Source of the DNA: Dietzia alimentaria 72
Lineage (GTDB): Bacteria; Actinomycetota; Actinomycetes; Mycobacteriales; Mycobacteriaceae
Direction of reading: 5' to 3'
DNA: 64,000 bases
Assembly: GCF_000226215.1 (NCBI RefSeq)
Contig: NZ_AGFF01000025.1
Location: 62,374 to 126,373 of the forward strand
Shown: piece by piece, positions 25,899 to 34,185 of the stretch
Layout: every line of letters starts with the position of its first letter
Position numbering within the stretch: position 1 is the stretch's first letter
Program-made: the position numbers and the translations under genes
The notes under the pieces: model-generated
The model's input: only the letters and a program-made list of their open reading frames with translations
Told to the model about the DNA's origin: nothing
Databases searched by the model: none

Positions 25899-27284
25899 GT
25901 GTCCGATGGGGCAACTACTGTCCTGAACGTGACCGCCGCCGACCGCCTCTACTCCGCTCTCGTCACGCGGGTCGATCCCGCAGACGTCAACCTGCCCGAA
26001 TCCGTCAGCCGGGAGGTTCCGCGCAACGGCATGAAGCTCGTCGCTGCCAACACCCTGCAGTCGTCGGGTGACCAGACGATGAGCGCATCCACGGTGCTGC
26101 CCTGGATCTTCAACGTCCTCGGCGTGCCGGCGGCGCTGGTCGGCCTGCTGGTGCCGATCCGAGAGTCGGGATCGATGCTCCCGCAGGCGTTCCTCACCCC
26201 GCTGATCGTGCGGGTCCGGCGTCGGAAGTGGGTGTTTGTCGCCGGCGCGGCTGTGCAGGCTGTGTCGGTGGCAGTGATGGCGGCAATCGCGGCGCTGGGT
26301 TACGGAACGGCTGCCGGGGTAGGGATCCTGGTGGCGCTGACGGTGTTCTCGCTGGGCAGATGCCTGTGCTCGATCGCGTCCAAAGACGTTCAGGGTCGCA
26401 CCATTCCGTCCGGCGAGCGTGGGCAGATCATCGGGCTCGCCACCTCTGCCGCGGGACTGGTCGCCATCACGTTGGGCCTGGCGATCCGTGTGGTGGGTGG
26501 GGGCAACCTGGACAAGGCCCAACTCGCCATCCTTTTGGCTGCGGGCGCGGTCCTGTGGACGATCTCCGCCGCCGTGTATGCACAGGTGAGAGAGCCGGCC
26601 GGGGAAGTCCCTGCAGCGTCAGAATCGGGAGACGACGCGCAAACCGGGTCCGACGATTCCTCACCCTCGTGGTGGTCGGACGCCGTCCAGCTGTTTCGCG
26701 ACGACCCGACGTTTCGGAAATTCATCTCCGTCCGAGGACTGCTTCTCGTCTCGTCGCTGAGTCCGCCGTTCATCGTGTCGATGTCCGTGGCTGCCGGCAC
26801 CGGGGCGCTCACCGGGTTGGGTGGTTTCGTCCTGGCGTCGGGTGTGGCGTCGTTGATCGGTGGGCGGATCTTTGGCCGGATGGCGGACAAGTCGAGTCGG
26901 TTGCTCATGGCGCGAGCCGCGTCGGCGGCCTCCGTCGTGGCTGTGGCTCTGGTCGTGGTGGTGCTGGCGGTCCCAGACTTCGACGGCGGTTCCGTGGCGG
27001 GTTCCGCCGTATTCGTGGGGTCGTACTTCTTGCTGACGCTGCTGCATTCGGGGGTGCGTGTCGGCCGGAAGACCTACGTCGTGGATGTGGCCGAGGGTGA
27101 CACCCGCACGATGTATGTCGCAGTGGGCAACACGACCATGGGTCTCATCCTCCTGGCTGTGGGCGGGGTGAGCTCCGCGCTCGCGGTATTCGGCGTGCCC
27201 TGGGCCCTGGTGTTCCTCGCCATCCTGGGGCTGATCGGCGCGTTCTCGGCCCTCTCGATGCCCGAGGTCTCCCGCGGCGCCTGA
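25899..27284 (+). CDS. MFS-type membrane transporter
   Basis: This 461-residue protein has about ten to twelve hydrophobic segments. A central hydrophilic loop near residues 230-255 is rich in Glu, Ser and Asp. R-R-R-K-W-V-F-V-A-G and I-G-G-R-I-F-G-R-M-A-D-K-S are MFS-type loop motifs. The second half has a long L-T-L-L-H-S-G-V-R-V-G-R-K-T. Substrate unknown. GTG 25899 is taken as start because GGGGAGG precedes it, though the spacing (about 13 nt) is long. The stop lies inside the first copy of a 23-bp repeat. Confidence 0.85.
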   Translation: MSDGATTVLNVTAADRLYSALVTRVDPADVNLPESVSREVPRNGMKLVAANTLQSSGDQTMSASTVLPWIFNVLGVPAALVGLLVPIRESGSMLPQAFLTPLIVRVRRRKWVFVAGAAVQAVSVAVMAAIAALGYGTAAGVGILVALTVFSLGRCLCSIASKDVQGRTIPSGERGQIIGLATSAAGLVAITLGLAIRVVGGGNLDKAQLAILLAAGAVLWTISAAVYAQVREPAGEVPAASESGDDAQTGSDDSSPSWWSDAVQLFRDDPTFRKFISVRGLLLVSSLSPPFIVSMSVAAGTGALTGLGGFVLASGVASLIGGRIFGRMADKSSRLLMARAASAASVVAVALVVVVLAVPDFDGGSVAGSAVFVGSYFLLTLLHSGVRVGRKTYVVDVAEGDTRTMYVAVGNTTMGLILLAVGGVSSALAVFGVPWALVFLAILGLIGAFSALSMPEVSRGA

Positions 27285-27339
27285 TCCGCACGCCCCGCGG
27301 CGCCTGCCCCGAACATCCCGCGGCGCCTGCCAAGCGCGC
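27271..27339. repeat. 23-bp tandem repeat, three copies
   Basis: CCCGCGGCGCCTG recurs at 27271, 27294 and 27317 with an exact 23-bp period; the last ten bases of each unit vary. The first copy contains the MFS stop codon, so the array began as coding sequence or grew into it. Confidence 0.8.
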
Positions 27340-27377
27340 CTCTCCATCTGCAATTCCGCCGCGCCCGCGCTCACCAT

Positions 27378-27442
27378 CCGCCGCCAAGAGGAATTTGTGC
27401 AGATCCACTCGGTCGATGCAGGCGTTTTCCTCTTGGCGGCGG
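27378..27442. repeat. 16-bp perfect inverted repeat with 33-nt loop
   Basis: CCGCCGCCAAGAGGAA at 27378-27393 and its exact complement at 27427-27442 flank a 33-nt spacer that contains an inner TGCA...TGCA pair. It lies between the MFS transporter and the glutathione peroxidase gene. The perfect 16-bp arms are unlikely by chance. Confidence 0.8.
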
Positions 27443-27504
27443 GTTGTGGCGGCGGGTTGTGGCGGCGGGCTGTGGCGGCGGGCTGTGGCGGCGGCCAGCG
27501 GCGG
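27441..27504. repeat. 13-bp tandem repeat, four copies plus a degenerate fifth
   Basis: GGGTTGTGGCGGC occurs twice from 27441 and GGGCTGTGGCGGC twice from 27467, all with a 13-bp period, then a degenerate GGCCAGCGGCGG. It abuts the right arm of the inverted repeat. With the 23-bp array it fills most of the 307-bp gap 27285-27591, in which no gene was seen. Confidence 0.85.
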
Positions 27505-27591
27505 AAACGGCGACAATGGCGGGTAACGCGGCAAGCCGGGAAACCACGCCCACGACTTCGACGACAACAACACCTACGACGAGGAGCCCAC

Positions 27592-28086
27592 ATGCCAAAC
27601 AACCAGACCACCCTCACGGATTTCGAAGCGAACCTGCTGGACGGAACTCCGAAGGATTTGTCCGACTACGCGGGGCAGGTCGTCCTGGTGGTCAACACCG
27701 CGAGCAAGTGTGGGTTCACCCCGCAGTACACGGGCCTGCAGAAGCGGTACGAAGATTATCGCGATCAGGGTCTGGTCGTACTGGGATTCCCGTGCGACCA
27801 GTTCGCGCACCAGGAGCCCGGCACGGACGAGGAGATCGGCGCGTTCTGCGAGCGAAACTTCGGAGTGGACTTCCCCCTGTTCTCGAAGATCGAGGTCAAC
27901 GGCTCGGGAGCACATCCGCTGTACCAGTGGCTCAAGACCGAGAAGTCGGGCCTGTTGGGTGGGCGGATCAAGTGGAACTTCACCAAGTTCCTTATTGGAC
28001 GAGACGGCACGGTGGTGGGCCGCTTTGGGCCGAACCGTAGGCCCGAGGACTTGCGCGACGCCGTCGAAGAGGCGCTGCGGGGCTGA
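27592..28086 (+). CDS. Glutathione-peroxidase-family thiol peroxidase
   Basis: This 164-residue protein has the peroxidatic Cys40 in N-T-A-S-K-C-G-F-T-P-Q-Y. The family loop F-P-C-D-Q-F-A-H-Q-E-P-G contains a second cysteine and the Gln, and W-N-F-T-K-F-L gives the conserved Trp. It is a cysteine, not selenocysteine, member. Actinobacteria lack glutathione, so the reductant is probably thioredoxin or mycothiol-linked; this is inferred. ATG 27592 follows GAGGAG. Confidence 0.93.
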   Translation: MPNNQTTLTDFEANLLDGTPKDLSDYAGQVVLVVNTASKCGFTPQYTGLQKRYEDYRDQGLVVLGFPCDQFAHQEPGTDEEIGAFCERNFGVDFPLFSKIEVNGSGAHPLYQWLKTEKSGLLGGRIKWNFTKFLIGRDGTVVGRFGPNRRPEDLRDAVEEALRG

Positions 28087-28170
28087 GGGCGAATGCAGCT
28101 CCGTTACGTCGTGAACTCAGGGGAGATTAAGGTAAGTCGATCTAGTCGTCGATAGTCCCATTGGAGATTG

Positions 28171-29322
28171 ATGTCCCTCCCCTTCCGTCGCTTCGCAGCC
28201 ACCACAGCCGGCACGCTCGCCGTCGCCCTGACAATCGGTTCAGCAAGTCCAGCATTGGCCCAGGGCATCGATCCCTCCAGCCTGGGGGAGCAGGGCGCCG
28301 GCTCAGCCATTGCAGCGATCGGCTCCGTACCCGTGGGTTCGACCGCCGACGTCCTGGGATCTGTCGGATCCGCTGACTTCCCCATGGACGCGGGCTCGTC
28401 CTCTCCCGTCGGAACACCTCGCCCTGTTGACGAGACCATCACCGAGTCGAAGTTCCTGAGGATCGAGAGAACGGCTGGCGATTACCAGTACTGGCTGGTT
28501 CAGTCCCAGGCGATGAAGCGTGAGGTCCTCGTTGAGGTCGTGCCATCGCGTCTGGGAGACGAGGCGCCGGTTCTCTACATGCTCGACGGCGTCGACTCGC
28601 CCGAGAACCCGTCCGGCTGGAGTTCGATGGGCAAAATCGCCGACCGCATGGCCGACGAGAACGTGCACGTGGTGACCCCCACGGGTGCCTACGCCTCCTA
28701 CTTCGCGGACTGGGAGAACGAGGACCCGGTCCTCGGCAACAACAAGTGGGAGACCTTCCTCACTAAGGAACTCCCTGCGATCGTCTCCTCACGGCTCGAC
28801 GTGACCGACAAGGCTGCGGTGGGCGGCATCTCGATGGGCGGGCAGGCGGCCATGCACCTGGCGGCCACGTACCCGGAGCTCTACGACGCGGTCATGTCCT
28901 TCTCCGGCTACTACTCGACGATGGACCAGCTGGGCTACCAGACGATTCGACTCACCGTGGAGACCCGCGGAGGGGCGATCGAGAACTTGTGGGGCACGCA
29001 TGGCGCTGCGGCTTGGCGAGCCCACGACACGATTTCGCACGTCCAGAACCTCGCCGATGCCCGGGTCTATTTCTCCGCGGGCAACGGAGTGGTCGGGCCG
29101 GATGACCTCGCCGCCTACGGTGGCGATCTCGAAGGCGTAGCGGCCGGGCTCGTTCTCGAGCGGGGTGTGCTCGAAGGAACCACGGCGTTCGAGAAGGCTC
29201 TCGAGGCCAAGGGTATAGACCACCGGGTCGATTACTCCGATACCGGGCTACACAACTGGGTCAACTTCATGAAAAACTTCGATGCCGGTTGGGACTACAT
29301 TAAACCGGCACTCGCGGGCTGA
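28171..29322 (+). CDS. Antigen-85-type mycolyltransferase/esterase
   Basis: This 383-residue secreted alpha/beta hydrolase has a signal peptide ending near A-L-A-Q (residues 28-31) and a Ser/Gly-rich linker. The catalytic fold contains L-Y-M-L-D-G-V-D-S, G-G-I-S-M-G-G with Ser221 as nucleophile, and G-L-H-N-W with His361. The family transfers mycolates to trehalose and arabinogalactan. This is the strongest evidence for a mycolate-containing host. ATG 28171 is preferred over TTG 28168 because GGAG sits 4 nt upstream. A hairpin terminator follows. Confidence 0.93.
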   Translation: MSLPFRRFAATTAGTLAVALTIGSASPALAQGIDPSSLGEQGAGSAIAAIGSVPVGSTADVLGSVGSADFPMDAGSSSPVGTPRPVDETITESKFLRIERTAGDYQYWLVQSQAMKREVLVEVVPSRLGDEAPVLYMLDGVDSPENPSGWSSMGKIADRMADENVHVVTPTGAYASYFADWENEDPVLGNNKWETFLTKELPAIVSSRLDVTDKAAVGGISMGGQAAMHLAATYPELYDAVMSFSGYYSTMDQLGYQTIRLTVETRGGAIENLWGTHGAAAWRAHDTISHVQNLADARVYFSAGNGVVGPDDLAAYGGDLEGVAAGLVLERGVLEGTTAFEKALEAKGIDHRVDYSDTGLHNWVNFMKNFDAGWDYIKPALAG

Positions 29323-29333
29323 CCGCGCAGCAC

Positions 29334-29367
29334 GGTGGCCCGGCCCGCATCATCGGCCCGGGCCACC
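29334..29367. terminator. Hairpin between mycolyltransferase and aminotransferase
   Basis: GGTGGCCCGG pairs with CCGGGCCACC across a 14-nt loop, 11 nt past the mycolyltransferase stop. The neighbouring genes converge, so it likely serves both. Confidence 0.65.
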
Positions 29368-29407
29368 GGCCAATCCTGCGATTGTGCCCGTCGATGGCGC
29401 AGGCCGG

Positions 29408-30682
29408 TCAGGACGCGTGAGCGTGGTTGAGCCTGCGACGGGCCAGGTAGTCACCGATCGATGCGATCGCCCGGTCCAGCACGCCTGCCTCCGGCAGGCA
29501 GACGATCCGGAAATGGTCCGGCTCGGGCCAATTGAAACCCGTCCCGTGGGTGACGAGAACATGCTCAGATCGCAGCAGGTCGAGAACGAACTCCTCGTCG
29601 TCGTCAATCCCGAACATCGCTCTGTCGATCCGTGGGAAGCAATACAGCGCACCACGCGGGGGCACGCAGCTCACCCCGGGGATTGCGTTGAGCGCCTCCG
29701 CTGCCCGCGCGAGCTGCGACTCCAGGCGGCCACCCGGGTCCACGACATCGGCGGGGAGCGCGGAACCCGGGGTGCCGGCCGCGAGCGCCACGGGGATCGC
29801 GTACTGACCGGGCAGGTTGGGGCACACGCGCATGTTAGACAGCAGCGTTATGCCCTCGAGCAGGTCAGCCGCACGGTCCAGCGGACCCGTCGCAGCCACC
29901 CACCCCGCCCGGTAACCGCACACCCGGTACGCCTTGGACAAGCCCCCGAAGGTCAGACACAGGACGTCGTCGCCGGCAGCGAGCGCTGCGTGATGATGCT
30001 GGGCGTCGCCGAAGATCAGCTCTTCGTAGATCTCGTCGCTCAGCAGTACGAGTCCGTGTCGGCGAGCGATGTCGGCTATCCCGCGGACGATCTCTTCGCT
30101 GTACACCGCACCCGTTGGATTATTGGGGTTGATCAGCACGAGCGCGGTGGTCTGTGGGGTCACCTTGGACTCGATGTCCTCGAGCGACGGATTCCAGTCG
30201 TTCTCCTCATCCGCCAGGTAATGCACGGGAACGCCGCCGGTGAGGTTCACGGCTCCGGTCCAGGTCGGGTAGTCGGGCGCGGGGACCAGGATCTCGTCGC
30301 CCGGGTTCACCAACGCCTGCAGGACGAGTGTGATGAGTTCGCTGACGCCGTTGCCTAAGAAGACGTCCTCTGCCGAGATCTGATCGATTCCGCAGCGGTG
30401 ATAGTGCTCAGCCACCGCTTCGCGGGCCACGCGGATCCCGCGCGAGTCCGAGTAGGCCTGGGCATCGTCGAGCCCGCGGGCTACGGCATCCACGATCTCC
30501 GGGCGCGCTTCCAGGTCGAAGGGGCGCATGTTGCCCAGGTTCAGCCGCAGAATGTCGTGCCCCTCGGCCTCCAGCCGCATCGCCTCGGTGAGAATCGGGC
30601 CGCGCACGTCGTAGCGGACGTCGCGGAGGCGCCGGGACTGGCGGTAGGTGGGCGTGGTGTGCGGCTGGACTGGGCTCAACAT
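29408..30682 (-). CDS. AlaA-like aminotransferase (aspartate/alanine family)
   Basis: This protein of about 424 residues is fold-type-I PLP. L-L-I-N-P-N-N-P-T-G-A-V is followed by L-S-D-E-I-Y-E and the Schiff-base loop G-G-L-S-K-A-Y-R-V-C-G-Y-R-A-G with Lys250. It resembles the alanine-producing aminotransferase group of mycobacteria (Rv0337c). The keto partner cannot be read. ATG 30682 is chosen over an upstream in-frame TTG/ATG-rich extension, because the inverted repeat at 30698-30752 lies in that region. Confidence 0.88.
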   Translation of the reverse strand: MLSPVQPHTTPTYRQSRRLRDVRYDVRGPILTEAMRLEAEGHDILRLNLGNMRPFDLEARPEIVDAVARGLDDAQAYSDSRGIRVAREAVAEHYHRCGIDQISAEDVFLGNGVSELITLVLQALVNPGDEILVPAPDYPTWTGAVNLTGGVPVHYLADEENDWNPSLEDIESKVTPQTTALVLINPNNPTGAVYSEEIVRGIADIARRHGLVLLSDEIYEELIFGDAQHHHAALAAGDDVLCLTFGGLSKAYRVCGYRAGWVAATGPLDRAADLLEGITLLSNMRVCPNLPGQYAIPVALAAGTPGSALPADVVDPGGRLESQLARAAEALNAIPGVSCVPPRGALYCFPRIDRAMFGIDDDEEFVLDLLRSEHVLVTHGTGFNWPEPDHFRIVCLPEAGVLDRAIASIGDYLARRRLNHAHAS

Positions 30683-30697
30683 GCCGCTATTCCACCG

Positions 30698-30752
30698 CCT
30701 AAGTGGCGTGGATGGAAGGTCCACTTCCGGCAAAACGATGAGACCACTTAGG
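30698..30752. promoter_or_regulatory. Inverted repeat upstream of the aminotransferase
   Basis: CCTAAGTGG at 30698-30706 and CCACTTAGG at 30744-30752 form perfect 9-bp arms with a 37-bp spacer, 16 bp from the aminotransferase start. A smaller GGAAG...CTTCC pair lies inside. It may be an operator or looped leader element. Confidence 0.45.
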
Positions 30753-30891
30753 GGTCTCGAGGTGAGGGGGCAGCGCTCGTGGGGCGGCGGAGCAGCGGCG
30801 GCGGGTCAGCGGCGGGGGCCAGCGGCGGCCGCAGGATTGCGGCGGGTCAGGGCGCGGTGGTGGGCACGGGCGCGGCCCGAAATTTTGACGT

Positions 30892-30927
30892 GGTCACTGC
30901 GAAAATCTGACTCATTCTTCGCAGTGA
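30892..30927. repeat. 11-bp inverted repeat with 14-nt loop
   Basis: GTCACTGCGAA and TTCGCAGTGAC are exact complements separated by 14 nt in the 399-bp gap between the aminotransferase and terC. The rest of the gap is low-complexity GGCGG sequence (about 30780-30850) and a 9-bp hairpin at 31011-31041; no gene was seen there. Confidence 0.6.
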
Positions 30928-31010
30928 CGACGACAAAACTCGCTGCCAGCTCCCGGGGGCGACCCCGCCGCGTGGGCAGCGACGAAGCCGTCGCCTGGGG
31001 GCCGAGCAAC

Positions 31011-31041
31011 GAACCCGCCGCGGGAAGCCTATGGCGGGTTC
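31011..31041. terminator. Hairpin downstream of terC
   Basis: GAACCCGCC pairs with GGCGGGTTC across a 13-nt loop, about 41 nt past the terC stop. It lacks a U-tract; terminator function is inferred. Confidence 0.55.
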
Positions 31042-31081
31042 GCTGGCAACACCTGCACGCCTGACGGCGAGCGAGGCGGGA

Positions 31082-32347
31082 TCAGACGGTGGGGCCGTGC
31101 TGCTCCACGATCTTCTCGGACTCGCCCACTTCGCGCCCCTCGGCCCGCGCGGAGGCCAGCCGGGTCTCGTGGGCGGTACGGATGATCTCGGAGTACTTGT
31201 CCTTGTGATCGAGTAGATCGTCGCGGTACTTCTGCGCCACGGCCTCGGCCTTGCGGGTCCAGGTGTCCATGAGTTGCTCGGCCTGCTGGCGGTCGGTGTC
31301 GGTTACGTCGTCGGCCTCGGCGAGGCGGGAGTAGCGGTAGGCGTAACGCTCGGCGTTCTGCAGCGCGCGCAGAGCCTTGCCCTTGCGGCTGTTGAGCGAG
31401 ACCACCACGGTGATGGCCAGGATCACCACGATCACCAGCAGCGAGATCGTGGTGGGTATCTCCGCCACGGGGACGTTCTCGCCGTCGTTGATGAACGGCA
31501 GGTTGTTCTCGTTCAGCGCATGCAGCACCAGCTTCACGCCGATGAACCCGAGCACCGCGGACAGGCCGTAGGAGAGGTACACCAGTCGGTCGAGTAGGCC
31601 GTCGATGAGGAAGTACAGCTGACGCAGGCCCATCAGCGAGAACGCGGTGGCGGTGAAGACGATGTACGGCTCCTGGGTCAGACCGAAGATCGCCGGGATC
31701 GAGTCGAACGCGAAGAGGATATCCGTGGCGCCGATAGCCACCATGACCAGCAGCATCGGGGTGAGTAGCCGCTTGCCGTTCTCGCGGGTGAACAGCTTGT
31801 CGCCGTTGTAGTGCTCGGAGGCCGGCAGGACCTTCTTGGCCAGCCGGATCATGATGTTGTCGGCGTCGTCCTTGCCGTCCTTGTCGCCGGTCATCTCGCC
31901 GCGCAGCTGCTGGCCGGCGATGAGCAGGAGGGCGATTCCGAACAGGTAGAAGACGTCGGACCAGGCCTCGATGATCGCCGCGCCCAGGAGGATGAAGACG
32001 GTGCGCGAGACCAGGGCGAACGTGATGCCGAACAGCAGGACCTTCTGCTGGAACTCGCGTGGCACCTTGAACGACGCCATGATCACCAGGAACACGAAGA
32101 GGTTGTCGACACTCAACGCCTTCTCGGTGATGTAGCCGGCGTAGTACTCCACGGCGTGCGAGGTGTCGCCGAAGGCGAAGAACATAAGGCCGAACAGCAG
32201 GGCGATGCCGATGTAGATCCCGGACCAGACCGCGGCCTCGCGGATGGTCGGGAGGTGCGCCTTGCGGACGTGGAAGAAGTAGTCAAAGGCGAGTAGGCCC
32301 ACGATCACCGCGATCGTGATGCCCCAAAGTAGCGGAGTGATCTCCAT
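31082..32347 (-). CDS. TerC-family membrane protein, probable Mn2+ exporter
   Basis: This 421-residue protein has eight or more hydrophobic segments with the TerC patterns A-L-S-V-D-N-L-F-V-F and D-I-L-F-A-F-D-S-I-P-A-I-F-G-L-T. Both carry paired Asp/Asn in the membrane. A long charged C-terminal helix (residues about 335-420) probably lies in the cytoplasm. TerC-family proteins include manganese exporters controlled by the yybP-ykoY riboswitch, and such an element appears upstream here. A tellurite role should not be assumed from the name. Confidence 0.9.
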   Translation of the reverse strand: MEITPLLWGITIAVIVGLLAFDYFFHVRKAHLPTIREAAVWSGIYIGIALLFGLMFFAFGDTSHAVEYYAGYITEKALSVDNLFVFLVIMASFKVPREFQQKVLLFGITFALVSRTVFILLGAAIIEAWSDVFYLFGIALLLIAGQQLRGEMTGDKDGKDDADNIMIRLAKKVLPASEHYNGDKLFTRENGKRLLTPMLLVMVAIGATDILFAFDSIPAIFGLTQEPYIVFTATAFSLMGLRQLYFLIDGLLDRLVYLSYGLSAVLGFIGVKLVLHALNENNLPFINDGENVPVAEIPTTISLLVIVVILAITVVVSLNSRKGKALRALQNAERYAYRYSRLAEADDVTDTDRQQAEQLMDTWTRKAEAVAQKYRDDLLDHKDKYSEIIRTAHETRLASARAEGREVGESEKIVEQHGPTV

Positions 32348-32394
32348 GGACGGGAGGGGTCCTTTCGTGAGAGACGGCGTGGGACGACGATGCC

Positions 32395-32515
32395 CCGTGA
32401 GTCTCTCCGCTCATTCGGGCCTGTCGCCGTCGGAATGAGCCGCTGTGCCCGGCCGGTCCGGTCTTCGGACCCGCGTGCTGACGTCCACAGCGTGTTGGAT
32501 ACTCCCCCACTGCGG
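32395..32515 (-). ncRNA. Probable yybP-ykoY (Mn2+) riboswitch
   Basis: Reading the minus strand, the leader contains GTGGGGGAGTATCC, then ACGTCAGCACG, CCGGACCGG and, at the end, GGAGAGACTCACGG. These correspond to the GGGGAGTA, GTCA-CACG and GAGACC landmarks of the yybP-ykoY aptamer. P1 would pair GTGGG with CTCAC. Downstream, GTCTCTC just before the AAAGGA ribosome site can instead pair with GAGAGAC, a plausible ON/OFF switch. Gene context (TerC) agrees with Mn2+ control. Confidence 0.65.
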
Positions 32516-32553
32516 GTGAATGCTACACCGACGCGCAGACCTAGGCTGGGTGC

Positions 32554-34074
32554 ATGGCCCGCATACCCCGCCCCGGTTCGCTGGTCGTGGGTGAAGTGTC
32601 GGCAGCCGCGGATCTGGTGGACGTGATCATCAACCGGATCGCGGACGGGGCCCTGGCGGACGGCGACAGATTGCCGTCCACCCGCGCACTGGCCGAGCAG
32701 ACCGGGCTCTCCCGAGGCACGGTCGTCCGCGCCTTCGACGAACTCACCGCCGCGGGATTCGTCGCCTCCGTCCACGGCTCGGGCACCCGCGTCAGTTCGG
32801 GTGCTGGCCAGGCTGCGCGTGCTGGCGCGCGAACTCGTGGTCGGCGGGAGGCGGTGTCGTCGTCATCGTCGGTGGCCGGTGGGGCGGGCGCGGCGGGCAC
32901 GGCAGGACCAGGGGGGACAGTGAAAGCGGGGGGCGCGGCGGAGGGGTTGGCTCCGCGACAGGGCCGGTCACCGCGAGATCTGCGCCCCGGGATCCCCGAC
33001 GCGTCGCTAGTTGACGAGCGGGCGTGGCGGTCGGCGGTGCGGGCGGCCGCTGCGGCGGGGTTGGTGGGGTTGAATCCGTGGGAGGAGCCGAGCCCCGGAT
33101 TGCGGGCGGCGTTGGCGGGGCATCTCCGGAGACATCGAGGGATCGCGGGTGCGGACCCGCTGCTGTTCGACTCGTCGAGGTCAGCGGTGGCGGCCCTGTG
33201 TGCGGCATTCGTCGCCGAGCACGCCGAGCACCCCGAGCAAACCGAGCACCCCGCGATTCCGTTCCACATGGAGGACCCCGGCTACCGCGGCGCGCTGCTC
33301 ATGGCCCGCGAGCAACGCCTGGACGTGCGGCTGCACCCCGTGGATCCCGATGGCCTCGACGTCGCGCGCCTGGGCGACGAGCCGGGGATCGTGTTCACCA
33401 CGCCCGCGCACCAGTTCCCCCTCGGCCACCGTATGAACGTCGAGCGGCGCGTGGCGCTGGTGGAGTGGGCGCGGCGGACCGGCTCGCTGGTGATCGAAGA
33501 CGACTACGACGGCGAATTCCGCTACGGCGTCGCCCCGCTGCCCGCACTCGCCACCTTGCCGGGCGCGGACGGGTGCGTGGCGTATGTGGGCACCTCATCC
33601 AAGTCGGTGGCCCCGGACCTTCGCGTCGCGTGGTGTCTGCCACCGGAGGCGTTGCGTCGGGAGGTCGAGCGGTGTCTGGCTGTGCACCGGCGGGGGCCGT
33701 CGTCGCTGCCCGCGGACACGTTGGGGGAGTTCATGGCTTCCGGGGCGATGGACCGCCACCTGGCGCGCGCGGCACGGGTGTACAGCGACCGCCGTTCACG
33801 TCTGGTGTCGGCGCTGGCGCGCGAGTGTCCGACGTTGGACGTGACGGGTGTGGAGGCCGGTCTGCATCTGTGCGTGTTGCTCCCCGGATATGACGACGAC
33901 GACGTGGTCCGCGGGCTCGAGCGGGCCGGGTGGCGTACGCGGTCGCTGAGTAGTCAGTCGGCGCAGGCCGCGGTGTCGGGCCTGGTGCTGAGCTATTCGC
34001 GACTCGGAGCGCGGGACGCGGCGGCGTTTGCGGTGGCGTTGCGAGAGGTCCTGAGCGGCGGCCAATTCAGCTGA
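32554..34074 (+). CDS. MocR-family GntR/aminotransferase transcription regulator
   Basis: This 506-residue protein has an N-terminal GntR winged helix (P-S-T-R-A-L-A-E-Q-T-G-L-S-R-G-T-V-V-R, residues about 40-62). A Gly/Ala/Arg-rich linker follows, then a fold-type-I aminotransferase-like domain with T-S-S-K-S-V-A-P, Lys350 as PLP lysine. MocR proteins use PLP as effector and control pdx, gab or related genes. None of these is adjacent, so its target is unknown. It is divergent from terC. Confidence 0.93.
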   Translation: MARIPRPGSLVVGEVSAAADLVDVIINRIADGALADGDRLPSTRALAEQTGLSRGTVVRAFDELTAAGFVASVHGSGTRVSSGAGQAARAGARTRGRREAVSSSSSVAGGAGAAGTAGPGGTVKAGGAAEGLAPRQGRSPRDLRPGIPDASLVDERAWRSAVRAAAAAGLVGLNPWEEPSPGLRAALAGHLRRHRGIAGADPLLFDSSRSAVAALCAAFVAEHAEHPEQTEHPAIPFHMEDPGYRGALLMAREQRLDVRLHPVDPDGLDVARLGDEPGIVFTTPAHQFPLGHRMNVERRVALVEWARRTGSLVIEDDYDGEFRYGVAPLPALATLPGADGCVAYVGTSSKSVAPDLRVAWCLPPEALRREVERCLAVHRRGPSSLPADTLGEFMASGAMDRHLARAARVYSDRRSRLVSALARECPTLDVTGVEAGLHLCVLLPGYDDDDVVRGLERAGWRTRSLSSQSAQAAVSGLVLSYSRLGARDAAAFAVALREVLSGGQFS

Positions 34075-34108
34075 TCGACCCCGGCGGCTGGCGCCTGGGT
34101 GCTTAGAT

Positions 34109-34124
34109 CCTGACAGGAGTCAGG
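34109..34124. terminator. Small hairpin after the MocR gene
   Basis: CCTGAC-AGGA-GTCAGG is a perfect 6-bp stem with a 4-nt loop between the MocR and SDR genes, 35 nt past the MocR stop. Weak candidate. Confidence 0.4.
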
Positions 34125-34185
34125 TCGCCGTCCGGGGGCCGGGCCGGGCGCCATTCGGGTCGCCGGGATCAGGAGCGTGGCACAG

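Noticed and set aside
27378-27442. Integron attC or insertion-sequence end
   Set aside because: No integrase, transposase, conserved core sites or target duplications were seen.
27441-27504. CRISPR-like array
   Set aside because: 13-bp units repeat directly without spacers; no cas gene is in the window. It is a simple tandem repeat.
30806-31009. 67-codon minus-strand frame in the 399-bp gap
   Set aside because: No ribosome site, it spans the 11-bp dyad and has low-complexity Arg/Ala sequence.
31082-32347. Tellurite resistance function for TerC
   Set aside because: No other ter genes are present and the leader suggests Mn2+ control.
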